From positions 1 through 46,014 of the forward strand of contig NZ_CASFWU010000026.1 of NCBI RefSeq assembly GCF_949298305.1: DNA of 46,014 nucleotides. The letters run 5' to 3'. Below are positions 13,899 through 20,653 of the stretch, in pieces. Every line of letters begins with the position of its first letter. Within the stretch, counting starts at the first letter, position 1. Source of the DNA: an uncultured Bacteroides sp. GTDB taxonomy: Bacteria > Bacteroidota > Bacteroidia > Bacteroidales > Bacteroidaceae. The position numbers and the translations under genes were made by a program. Under the pieces are notes generated by a model. The model was not told the DNA's origin. It did not search any database and worked only from the letters and a program-made list of their open reading frames with translations.

Positions 13899-13909
13899 TC
13901 ACTTTTTAG

Positions 13910-13982
13910 TCGGAATGAGGCGACTCGAACGCCCGACCCCTACGTCCCGAACGTAGTGCGCTACCAACTGCGCTACATTCCG
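13910..13982 (-). tRNA. tRNA-Pro (CGG anticodon)
   Basis: Minus-strand cloverleaf with a perfect acceptor stem CGGAATG/CATTCCG, D arm, anticodon stem CTACG/CGTAG around TTCGGGA (anticodon CGG) and a T arm with TTCGAGT. CCA is not encoded. Its 3' end faces the phage integrase, making it the likely integration target. Confidence 0.93.
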
Positions 13983-14002
13983 CTACCTTTATTAAAAGAA
14001 AG

Positions 14003-14075
14003 TGGTGTCACCAGGAATCGAACCGGGGACACAAGGATTTTCAGTCCTTTGCTCTACCAACTGAGCTATGACACC
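14003..14075 (-). tRNA. tRNA-Phe (GAA anticodon)
   Basis: Minus-strand cloverleaf: acceptor GGTGTCA/TGACACC, D arm GCTCAGTTGGTAGAGC, anticodon stem AAGGA/TCCTT around CTGAAAA (anticodon GAA), T loop TTCGATT. It lies 20 bases upstream of tRNA-Pro in the same transcript. Confidence 0.94.
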
Positions 14076-14101
14076 AAATGCTTATCTTTCGATTGCGGGT
14101 G

Positions 14102-14132
14102 CAAAGGTAAGCATTTTTTTTGATGCTCCAAA
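14102..14132 (-). promoter_or_regulatory. promoter of the tRNA-Phe/tRNA-Pro operon
   Basis: On the minus strand TTTG (14129-14132) and TACCTTTG (14102-14109) are 19 bases apart, matching the Bacteroides consensus, with the tRNA-Phe 5' end about 26 bases downstream. Confidence 0.72.
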
Positions 14133-14177
14133 CTTTTATGGGAAAAATATGCGAAAAGAGGACTTATTATTAAAAAA

Positions 14178-14271
14178 AACGCCGATTGGTGCAGACTGTC
14201 GCAACTGGTTCTACCACGTCGATGAAGAATTGAGTGGAGAACAGCTGCATCCGTCTGCGCCAATCAGCGTT
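14178..14271 (-). terminator. long-stem terminator of mdh
   Basis: A 19-base inverted repeat (14178-14196 with 14253-14271, two mismatches that can form wobble pairs in RNA) encloses about 56 bases. On the minus strand it is followed directly by eight T residues. The stem contains GATTGG and GCAGAC as key elements. It lies just after the mdh stop codon. Confidence 0.65.
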
Positions 14272-14296
14272 TCAGCATTTGCTTGGCACGAGGGTG

Positions 14297-15298
14297 TCAG
14301 TCAATGTTGGGGTTGATGCTGTGCCATTCGCTGATGGGAGGCAGTACGCCCATGCCGATGACTTCGTCACGCAGAGTGCAGAGGTGCTTGTAGCTTTCCT
14401 GCAACTTGGCCTCTTCTTCGGGAGTACCTTTCAGCTCTTTGTAATGTACGCCGTCCTTTGTGATTTCAGTTTCCATGGCCATCATGATGTGGTCGAAGCC
14501 GTGGCTGTGTACGTATGTGCCTGCGGGCCAACGGAACGGTTTGCCACCCATAGCGGCTGCAATCATTTCGATGGACACGTATGCCGGGCTCTGGAAGGAA
14601 GAGCGGCCACGCAAAGCGATGATGTTGGCACCGCCTTTAGTTACTTTCGTCTGGATTTCGGCCCATTGTTCTTTAGTCAGCTCGGGTGTGCCGATGATGT
14701 CCAGCAACGGTTTTCCGTCTACTTTGGCTGTTGAGGCGTAAACGGCCATCTGTTCGCCGTGTCCACCGTATGTACGGCAGTTCTCAATCTTGTCCGGAGC
14801 CATGTTGAAGTGCTTGGCCAGTTCGCTGCGCAGACGGGTACTGTCCAGAGCGGCCAGAGTCGTTACCTGAGAGGGCTTCAAACCTGAATAGAGTAAAGTG
14901 ATGAGGCCTGTGATGTCGGCGGGGTTGAAGATGACAACCACGTGCTTTACGTCGGGGCAGTATGCCTTCACGTTCTTACCGAACTCTTCGGCGATGGCTG
15001 CATTACCCTTCAGCAGGTCTTCGCGGGTCATGCCGGCCTTGCGGGCTGCACCACCTGACGATACCACGTACTTGGCACCCGTCAGCGCTTCCTTGATGTC
15101 GGAAGTGAAGGTGAGGTTCAAGCCCTCGAAGCCGCAGTGAAACATTTCCTCGGCTACGCCCTCCAATCCCGGTGCATAGGGATCGTACAGACAGATGTTG
15201 GGGGTGAGACGCATCATGATGGCGGTTTGTGCCATGTTTGATCCGATCATGCCGGCTGCGCCGACGATGGTCAGTTTCTCGTTTGTCAGAAATTCCAT
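14297..15298 (-). CDS. mdh: malate dehydrogenase (lactate/malate dehydrogenase family), 333 aa
   Basis: Interconverts malate and oxaloacetate with NAD(H) in the cytosol. In Bacteroides this feeds the reductive branch from phosphoenolpyruvate to succinate and propionate. The N-terminal Rossmann fold shows GAAGMIGS at residues 13-20. The active-site region includes the mobile-loop arginines (ARKAGMTRED, R86 and R92), IFNPAD (N125), LDSTRLR (R155) and the catalytic histidine H180 in YGGHGEQM. Length and order match the family. The gene stands alone: tRNA genes follow behind a strong terminator, and a -7 box TATCTTTG lies at 15336-15343 on the minus strand, 38 bases before the ATG. Confidence 0.92.
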   Translation of the reverse strand: MEFLTNEKLTIVGAAGMIGSNMAQTAIMMRLTPNICLYDPYAPGLEGVAEEMFHCGFEGLNLTFTSDIKEALTGAKYVVSSGGAARKAGMTREDLLKGNAAIAEEFGKNVKAYCPDVKHVVVIFNPADITGLITLLYSGLKPSQVTTLAALDSTRLRSELAKHFNMAPDKIENCRTYGGHGEQMAVYASTAKVDGKPLLDIIGTPELTKEQWAEIQTKVTKGGANIIALRGRSSFQSPAYVSIEMIAAAMGGKPFRWPAGTYVHSHGFDHIMMAMETEITKDGVHYKELKGTPEEEAKLQESYKHLCTLRDEVIGMGVLPPISEWHSINPNID

Positions 15299-15335
15299 AA
15301 GCTCATTATTTATTTAAAGGTGAGTAATCATGTCA

Positions 15336-15343
15336 CAAAGATA
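15336..15343 (-). promoter_or_regulatory. mdh promoter -7 box
   Basis: TATCTTTG on the minus strand, 38 bases from the mdh start. No good TTTG -33 element is seen at the usual distance. Confidence 0.5.
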
Positions 15344-15407
15344 ACTCTTTCCTCTCAGACTTGTTCATAGAAAGAGGTTATAATTTAGAATGAAAAGTTA
15401 TTTCTAT

Positions 15408-15415
15408 TATCTTTG
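15408..15415 (+). promoter_or_regulatory. -7 box of the S1-protein gene
   Basis: TATCTTTG followed by GCCGCAAG, 31 bases before the chosen ATG at 15446; the -33 region is only weakly matched. A divergent mdh promoter is about 70 bases away. Confidence 0.6.
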
Positions 15416-15445
15416 CCGCAAGAAACGTTAAATGGAGGAAGGTTT

Positions 15446-16279
15446 ATGAGTATCGAATTAGGGAAATTCAACACACTGGAAGTAGTGAAGAGGGTGGATT
15501 TCGGTCTGTACCTGGATGGTGGCGAAGAGGGTGAAATCCTTTTGCCTGCCCGCTATGTGCCCGAGGGATGTTGCCCGGGTGATGTGCTGAAAGTGTTTAT
15601 CTATCTGGACAACGAGGAGCGGCTGGTGGCCACCACGCTTACCCCCTTGGCGCAGGTGGGGCAGTTTGCCTTTCTCGAGGTGGCCTGGGTCAACCAGTAT
15701 GGCGCTTTCCTTAATTGGGGGCTGATGAAGGACCTGTTTGTCCCTTTCAGCGAGCAGAAGATGAAGATGCAGGTGGGCAAGAAGTATCTGGTACATGTTC
15801 ATCTGGACGAAGAGAGTTTCCGCATTGTGGCCTCTGCCAAGGTAGAACGCTATCTTTCCAAGGAGAAGGCGCCCTATACACCGGGGCAAGAGGTAGACAT
15901 TCTGGTATGGCAGAAAACCGACCTCGGTTTCAAGGCCATCATTGCCCATGCTTATGCCGGACTGCTCTACGAGAGCGAAATCTATCGGCCTCTCCATGCG
16001 GGCATGGCTTTGAAGGCTTATGTGAAGCAGGTGCGCGACGACGGCAAGATTGACCTTACCCTCCAGAAGCCCGGACATGCCGGCGTGGAAGACTTCGCCA
16101 CGACCTTGCTGGAGCATATCCGTGCAAACGGAGGACGTACACCGCTGAATGACAAAACCCCCGCCGATGAAATCTATGCCATATTCGGAGTCAGCAAGAA
16201 GGTTTTCAAGAAGGCTGTGGGCGACCTTTACAAGAAGCGTCTCGTTGTGCTTGCCGAGGACGGGATAAGGCTGAGTTAG
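15446..16279 (+). CDS. S1-domain RNA-binding protein, CvfB/YitL family, 277 aa
   Basis: Predicted RNA-binding regulator. Start chosen at ATG 15446 (MSIELGKFNTLEVV), preceded by GGAGGAAGG; the open frame further upstream lies in the promoter. The order fits CvfB: S1-like barrels at about residues 1-62 (VKRVDFGLYLDG, EILLPARYVP), 65-135 (EVAWVNQYGAFLNWG, LFVPFSEQK) and 145-212 (GQEVDILVWQKTDLGFKAII), and a C-terminal winged helix at 225-277 (TPADEIYAIFGVSKKVFKKAVGDLYKK). CvfB-type proteins bind RNA and affect virulence-gene expression in Firmicutes; in Bacteroides the role is unknown. Single-gene unit ending at a terminator. Confidence 0.85.
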   Translation: MSIELGKFNTLEVVKRVDFGLYLDGGEEGEILLPARYVPEGCCPGDVLKVFIYLDNEERLVATTLTPLAQVGQFAFLEVAWVNQYGAFLNWGLMKDLFVPFSEQKMKMQVGKKYLVHVHLDEESFRIVASAKVERYLSKEKAPYTPGQEVDILVWQKTDLGFKAIIAHAYAGLLYESEIYRPLHAGMALKAYVKQVRDDGKIDLTLQKPGHAGVEDFATTLLEHIRANGGRTPLNDKTPADEIYAIFGVSKKVFKKAVGDLYKKRLVVLAEDGIRLS

Positions 16280-16291
16280 CGGATAATGGTT

Positions 16292-16380
16292 AGTGGTAAG
16301 CGGTGAACGGTAAGCGGTGAGCGATAAGCACTGACCAACCTGCCGAATGGCTACCAACCACTCACCACTCACCGCTCATG
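16292..16380. repeat. short direct and inverted repeats after the CvfB-like gene
   Basis: GGTAAGCGGTGA occurs twice (16295-16306, 16309-16320), and AGCGGTGAG (16313-16321) is matched by CTCACCGCT (16368-16376) in inverted orientation. The DNA is low in complexity and can form a hairpin. No coding potential is seen. Confidence 0.55.
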
Positions 16381-16429
16381 TCGTCGCTCAATATAGGGTT
16401 TTCCCTACCCGGAAATAGAGACAACCTGT

Positions 16430-16459
16430 GGGGAAGGTGTTTTTCCTTCCCTATTTTTG
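16430..16459 (+). terminator. terminator after the CvfB-like gene, overlapping a -7-like box
   Basis: GGGAAGG (16431-16437) and CCTTCCC (16445-16451) are followed by TATTTTTG, which ends transcripts from upstream. The same TATTTTTG (16452-16459) fits a Bacteroides -7 box for the gene at 16501. Confidence 0.65.
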
Positions 16460-16500
16460 TATCCACAATATTAATGAAAAACTAAAAGAGAGAACAGCGT

Positions 16501-17322
16501 ATGAAACGTTTATTATGGATAGGAATCCTCCTCCTGTTGGGCAATGTGGCCTGTCGTGCGGCCATGAGCAACGGCCAGATGCGTACGGAAGTCCGTTTCC
16601 TGACGGACAAGATGGCCTACGAACTGAATCTGAGCACGGCGCAGTATAATGATGTCTACGAAATTAACTATGACTTTCTTTTCGGAGTCAATTCTGTGAT
16701 GGATGCGGTCGTACGCGGTGAAGCCTGGGCGTTGGACCGTTATTATGACCGTCTGGATTTGCGTAACGACGATTTGCGCTGGGTGTTGGACAGCCGCCAG
16801 TACACGCGTTTCCTGCGCACTCTTTACTTCTATCGTCCGCTCTACGTATCGGACGGCCGCTGGCAGTTCCGCGTCTATATCACTTATTCCAATCACAGTC
16901 ACTTCTATTTTCCTCTGCCGGCCGTATGTCGGGCTTACCGTGGAGCTCATGCACGTCCGGCTCCCGACCGTCCCAGTTTCTATCGGGGGCGCTATGATCA
17001 CCCGCATTACGAGGGACTTTACCGCATCCGCGATCCCCGCCATTACCGCAGTGCGCGTCAGTCGGACTTCGGTCCCGTACGGCCTGCTGCAGGCAGACCG
17101 TCGCCCGCCAGGCCTTCACGTCCGGCTGCCCGGCCCGATGCCGGCCGAGGAGACAGACCCGCCCAGCGCGGACCCGAACGTCCTTCCCGCGGTAAGGCCG
17201 AGAAAACGCCCGGACGTCGCGGACAGGGAGCCGTGCGCGGTGCTTCCGATACTGAACGCAGGACCGACGACCGGAAAGCTCCCGAAAGGAAACGTCCCAT
17301 GAGGGGCGATGACCGGAAGTGA
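16501..17322 (+). CDS. exported Arg/Pro-rich protein of unknown function, 273 aa
   Basis: Residues 1-21 form a signal peptide (MKRLLWIGILLLLGNVAC, then RAA), so the protein is exported, possibly as a lipoprotein at C18. Residues 25-150 are a compact region rich in Tyr, Asp and Arg (MRTEVRFLTDKMAYELNLS; LDRYYDRLDLRNDDLRW), which looks like a helical domain with a motif common in Bacteroides secreted proteins that begin with a turn-helix LTDKM segment. From about residue 185 to the end the sequence is Arg/Pro/Gly-rich and probably disordered (RPAAGRPSPARPSRPAARP). No enzymatic motif. Stand-alone gene with a promoter-like box just before it. The basic tail might bind nucleic acid or acidic glycans; this is a guess. 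Confidence 0.75.
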   Translation: MKRLLWIGILLLLGNVACRAAMSNGQMRTEVRFLTDKMAYELNLSTAQYNDVYEINYDFLFGVNSVMDAVVRGEAWALDRYYDRLDLRNDDLRWVLDSRQYTRFLRTLYFYRPLYVSDGRWQFRVYITYSNHSHFYFPLPAVCRAYRGAHARPAPDRPSFYRGRYDHPHYEGLYRIRDPRHYRSARQSDFGPVRPAAGRPSPARPSRPAARPDAGRGDRPAQRGPERPSRGKAEKTPGRRGQGAVRGASDTERRTDDRKAPERKRPMRGDDRK

Positions 17323-17478
17323 TGTTCCGAAGCGGCAGAGGGCGCAGCCTTCATCTTCCGTCGTCCAGCCCGAGATGCAGACCGTCACTTCGGATAAGGC
17401 TGCAACTTTGTCTGGCCCGTAGCTGTAGCGGCATGGCCAAAGGCCGCATCGCTCTTGTCTTTGATGCGTTTTTATAGA

Positions 17479-17568
17479 AGACTCGCCACAGACTGTGCAA
17501 GCTCTCCTCCTTTATTTTGCTCAATGCAAACGGATGAGGATGCTGCGCAGTCTGTGGCGAGTCTTTTT
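17479..17568. terminator. 21-bp inverted repeat, terminator between 17322 and the GH3 gene
   Basis: Arms 17479-17499 and 17544-17564 match over 21 bases with one mismatch (core GACTCGCCACAGACTG) and enclose 44 bases. A TTTTT run follows on the plus strand and an A/T-rich stretch on the minus strand. It lies just after the GH3 stop and probably ends both convergent transcripts. Confidence 0.65.
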
Positions 17569-17590
17569 ATCGTGTCCTTCCGGTAGGAGG

Positions 17591-20155
17591 TCAGAGGTCT
17601 TGTTTATACGTATATTCAAGGCTCTTGAGGCAGCTGTTGTCCGAGCTGCCTCCGTACATCAGGCGGTAGGTGCCATCCAGCGGGTGGACGGTGTTGGTCT
17701 CCTTGTCCCACCAGTTGAAGGTTTCGTCCGTCAGGGGCAGCACCACGTCGCGGCTGGCGCCGGCGGGGATGGACACACGCTTGAAACCTCTCAGGGTCTT
17801 CTGCGGGCCTTCGGGGTCGTCGGTGCGCTGCAGGTAGAGCTGCACCACCTCTTCGCCGTCGCGTTTGCCCGTGTTGCTCACCGTCACTACCAGGTTGCCG
17901 TCCGCCACCCGGGCCTCGCCGTAACGGAAGGTGGTGTAGCTCAGTCCGTGGCCGAAGGCAAAGAGGGGCTTCTCCGCCAGGTAGCGGTAGGTGCGGCCCT
18001 TCATGGAGTAGTCCTGGAAGTCGGGCAGCTGGCCGATGTTCTTGTAGAAGGTGACGGGCAGGCGTCCGGCGGGATTGTAGTCGCCGAAGAGCACGTCGGC
18101 AATGGCCTCGCCTCCCGCCTGTCCCGGATACCAGGCCTGCAGGATGGCGTCGCAGCTGGTGCTTTCGGGTGTCAGCCCGACGGCGCTTCCGGAGAAGTTG
18201 ACCATCACAATCTTCTTTCCGGCCGCCTTGAGGGCCTTCAGCAGCTGGCGCTGTACGGCGGGCAGCTCGATGTCCGTGCGGTCGCCTCCCTTGAAGCCCG
18301 GCGCGTCGACGGCCATCTCTTCACCCTCCAGCGAGGGGGCGATGCCTCCGGCAAAGACAACCACGTCGCATCCGCCTATTGCCTGGAGCACTTCCTGCCG
18401 GTTGACGGGCGTGTTGGTGCCCAGGTCGAAGAACAGCGTGGCGCCGTTTCCCTGCTGGCGGTATTTCAGTTCGATGTCGTAAGCCTGTCCGGCCTTTGCG
18501 GGCATGGTGTAGACGGTTTCCATCTTGCGGTAGATGCCCTCCTTGGCGGCCACCTGCTTGCCGTCGACGAGGAGCTCGTAGGCGCCGCGCATCTGGATGC
18601 GGAACTCAATCTCTCCTGCCTTCTGTGGCTTCAGGGTAGAGCGGTAGACACCCGAGAAGCCGGTGAGCGGCACGTTGGGGGCAAAGGCGGTGGCGCCGTC
18701 CGTGTTGAAGCGGAATGGGGTGGTCTGGCGTGCGGTGGCCACGGGGGTGCCTTCGCAGGTGCCGTTGTCCCAGTAGGTGGCGTCGAACCCGTTGCCGGCG
18801 GCCGTGCCGCACTGGTCGAAGAGGCTGGTGAACATCCGCTCGGAGACACGGTCGCAGCCCGGCACGTAGACCAGCTGAGCCTGCGGCAGGCGGTGTTGCA
18901 GGGCTTCGAGCAGAGTGACGGTGTGGGCCGGGAAGCCGTTGTAGTTGCCCCACTGCATCACCGAGTCGTTGGCATTGGGGCCTATGAGGGCAATCTTGCA
19001 GTTCTTGTCCAGCGGCAGCAGGTTGTTGCGGTTCTGCAGCAGCACCATGCTCTCGCGGGCCATGCGGAGGGCCATCTGCCGGTGTTCGGGGCTGTCGATG
19101 ATGTCGTCCGGAATGCTGTCCCAGGGCGTGGTGGCGTCCATCTCGCCCAGCTCGAAGCGGGCCTTCAGCAGCCTGCGCACGGAGCGGTCTATGTCTTCCT
19201 CCTTGATTTTTCCCTGCTTCACGGCCTCGGCCAGGGTGGCATATACGCTGCCGCACTCCAGGTCCGTGCCCGTCAGCACGGCGGCCGATGCGGCCGAAGG
19301 CTCGTCGGGGTGGGTCTCGTGGTGTCCCTTTTCGAAGAAGTCGTTGATGGCCCAGCAGTCGCTCACGATGAGGCCGTCGAAGCCCCACTCGTCGCGCAGA
19401 ATCTGCGTCAGCAGGCGGTTACTGCCGCAGCAGGGGGCGCCCTCGAAGCGGTTGTAGGCACACATCACCTCCTTCACGCCGGCCTTCTGCACCAAGTCCT
19501 TGAAAGCGGGCAGGTAAGTCTCCCACAGGTCGCGCGGGTCGATATTTTCGGCATTGAAGCTGTGTCGGTTCCATTCGGGGCCCGAATGTACGGCGTAATG
19601 CTTGGCGCAGGCGTGGGCCTTGTCGTAGCGGCTCCCTTCGGGGCCTTGCAGCCCGCGCACCACGGCCATGCCCAGTTGGGCGGTGAGGTAGGGGTCTTCG
19701 CCGTAGGTCTCCTGTCCGCGTCCCCAGCGCGGGTCGCGGAAGATGTTGACGTTCGGTGTCCAGAAGGTCAGTCCCTGGTAGCGCTTGTAGCTGCCTGCCT
19801 GGCGGGCCAGGCGGGTCTTGGCGCGGGCCTCGTCGCTGACGGCGTTGAACACCTCGTGGAGCAGCGAGTCGTTGAACGAGGCGCCCATGCCGATGGCCTG
19901 TGGGAAGACGGTGGCCAGTCCGGCGCGTCCCACGCCGTGCAGGGCCTCGTTCCACCATTCGTAGGGCTTGATGCCCAGGCGGGGGATGGCGGGCGAGTTG
20001 TTTTGCATCAGTGATACTTTTTCCTCCAGTGTAAGTTGTTTCAGCAGGTCGTCGGCCCGTTGCTCGGGGGATAGTGTGGAATCCTGATAAGGACTTTTGC
20101 CGCCGCAGCTGCACAGGCAGCAGACAACGGACAGCAGGATGAAAATGTTTTTCAT
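17591..20155 (-). CDS. glycoside hydrolase family 3 (beta-xylosidase/beta-glucosidase type) with PA14 insert, 854 aa
   Basis: Removes terminal beta-linked sugars from oligosaccharides. Residues 1-17 are a lipoprotein signal ending in LCSC. The GH3 TIM-barrel spans about 30-345, with EWWNEALHGVG (66-76), substrate-binding KHYAVHSGPEWNRH (185-198) and the catalytic nucleophile D266 in LIVSDCWAIND. The second GH3 domain starts near 370 (RMARESMVLLQN), is interrupted by a PA14-like beta domain at about 457-590 (FDATYWDN to GATLFFDLG), and resumes. A fibronectin-like domain closes the protein (about 735-840). The EWWNEALHG motif favours xylosidases of plant-cell-wall systems. It has its own promoter 498 bases from the glycan-binding gene, yet clearly belongs to the PUL. 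Substrate is inferred. Confidence 0.88.
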   Translation of the reverse strand: MKNIFILLSVVCCLCSCGGKSPYQDSTLSPEQRADDLLKQLTLEEKVSLMQNNSPAIPRLGIKPYEWWNEALHGVGRAGLATVFPQAIGMGASFNDSLLHEVFNAVSDEARAKTRLARQAGSYKRYQGLTFWTPNVNIFRDPRWGRGQETYGEDPYLTAQLGMAVVRGLQGPEGSRYDKAHACAKHYAVHSGPEWNRHSFNAENIDPRDLWETYLPAFKDLVQKAGVKEVMCAYNRFEGAPCCGSNRLLTQILRDEWGFDGLIVSDCWAINDFFEKGHHETHPDEPSAASAAVLTGTDLECGSVYATLAEAVKQGKIKEEDIDRSVRRLLKARFELGEMDATTPWDSIPDDIIDSPEHRQMALRMARESMVLLQNRNNLLPLDKNCKIALIGPNANDSVMQWGNYNGFPAHTVTLLEALQHRLPQAQLVYVPGCDRVSERMFTSLFDQCGTAAGNGFDATYWDNGTCEGTPVATARQTTPFRFNTDGATAFAPNVPLTGFSGVYRSTLKPQKAGEIEFRIQMRGAYELLVDGKQVAAKEGIYRKMETVYTMPAKAGQAYDIELKYRQQGNGATLFFDLGTNTPVNRQEVLQAIGGCDVVVFAGGIAPSLEGEEMAVDAPGFKGGDRTDIELPAVQRQLLKALKAAGKKIVMVNFSGSAVGLTPESTSCDAILQAWYPGQAGGEAIADVLFGDYNPAGRLPVTFYKNIGQLPDFQDYSMKGRTYRYLAEKPLFAFGHGLSYTTFRYGEARVADGNLVVTVSNTGKRDGEEVVQLYLQRTDDPEGPQKTLRGFKRVSIPAGASRDVVLPLTDETFNWWDKETNTVHPLDGTYRLMYGGSSDNSCLKSLEYTYKQDL

Positions 20156-20187
20156 GCGGTTGTTGTGTTTAAGTGGTTCATTTCCTG

Positions 20188-20218
20188 CAAATGTATGGAT
20201 AACGGATGTATTGGCAAA
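20188..20218 (-). promoter_or_regulatory. promoter of the GH3 gene
   Basis: On the minus strand TTTG (20215-20218) and TACATTTG (20188-20195) are 19 bases apart, and the GH3 ATG is 33 bases downstream. This gives the enzyme a transcript separate from susC. Confidence 0.68.
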
Positions 20219-20375
20219 GTCATGTCTGAATTATTTTTCAGAAGCGGGAAAAATGACACGGCTCCTGTGGCGTGCCGTCTGCCGGGTGTGCGTGGCGGCA
20301 GGCTATGTACGGTTTTTTCAATCGTGGCGGCCGTTTTGTAAAGGGCTGGTTGTGAGCGATGTGTAAATAGCCCGT

Positions 20376-20454
20376 CTCAGTCGTATACAGAGGGGCTCTC
20401 AGTCGTGTACTGAGGCTGCCTCGGTATACGACTGAGGGGGCCTCGGTTGTGTAC
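20376..20454. repeat. cluster of four palindrome-type repeat units
   Basis: CTCAGTCGTATAC (20376-20388), CTCAGTCGTGTAC (20398-20410), the exact inverse GTATACGACTGAG (20424-20436) and CTCGGTTGTGTAC (20442-20454). The first and third make a 13-bp perfect hairpin with a 35-base loop. A related unit, GCTCAGATGTACAAC, occurs twice near 28,950. Confidence 0.7.
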
Positions 20455-20599
20455 TTTCGCTGCCTCGTTTTCTGATGTAAATAAAAATGGATGTCTGCTT
20501 TCGTCCGGCCGTCGTGGGGCGGCGGACGGCAGGCGGCAGGCACAGGGCGGGCCGATGAGCGCGGCAAAGGCGGGCGGGCCTGTGCCCGCAGACAAAAGC

Positions 20600-20632
20600 A
20601 GAGGGCGCACCGTGCGGATGCGCCCTCTGTGT
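20600..20632 (-). terminator. terminator after the susCD/glycan-binding operon
   Basis: AGAGGGCGCA (20600-20609) pairs perfectly with TGCGCCCTCT (20619-20628); on the minus strand GCTTTTGTC follows. It lies 22 bases past the stop of the glycan-binding gene. Confidence 0.65.
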
Positions 20633-20653
20633 CAGGCCGTTGTCAGGCAGGGG

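Larger units (their letters stand above)
1..13909. mobile_element. one end of an integrated temperate prophage
   Basis: Seen: tail-type structural genes, a tail fibre with alternative ends, two tyrosine recombinases, an endolysin-centred lysis cassette and small accessory genes, ending at an integrase that faces a tRNA-Pro gene. Beyond the tRNAs the content turns into housekeeping genes. Known: temperate phages often carry the integrase at one end and insert at the 3' end of a tRNA gene. Inferred: the right boundary lies between the integrase (13783) and the 3' end of tRNA-Pro (13910). The left part with capsid, packaging and replication genes is outside the window, so the att repeat cannot be confirmed here. 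The structural region is GC-rich, while the fibre cassettes and the 9.7-14.1 kb part are clearly more AT-rich, which suggests a mosaic. Confidence 0.88.
20156..20653. other. 498-base intergenic region with promoter, palindromic repeats and terminator
   Basis: Between the GH3 gene and the surface glycan-binding gene. It holds the GH3 promoter, a cluster of four related CTCAGTCGTATAC-type units and a terminator hairpin, all listed separately. Small open frames here have no start signals or domain content. Confidence 0.7.

Noticed and set aside
17495..20014. Very long open frame (839 codons) on the plus strand
   Set aside because: It is the antisense shadow of the GH3 gene. The minus-strand product has signal peptide, GH3 motifs and PA14 domain, while the plus-strand product is Val/Gly/His-rich without domains.
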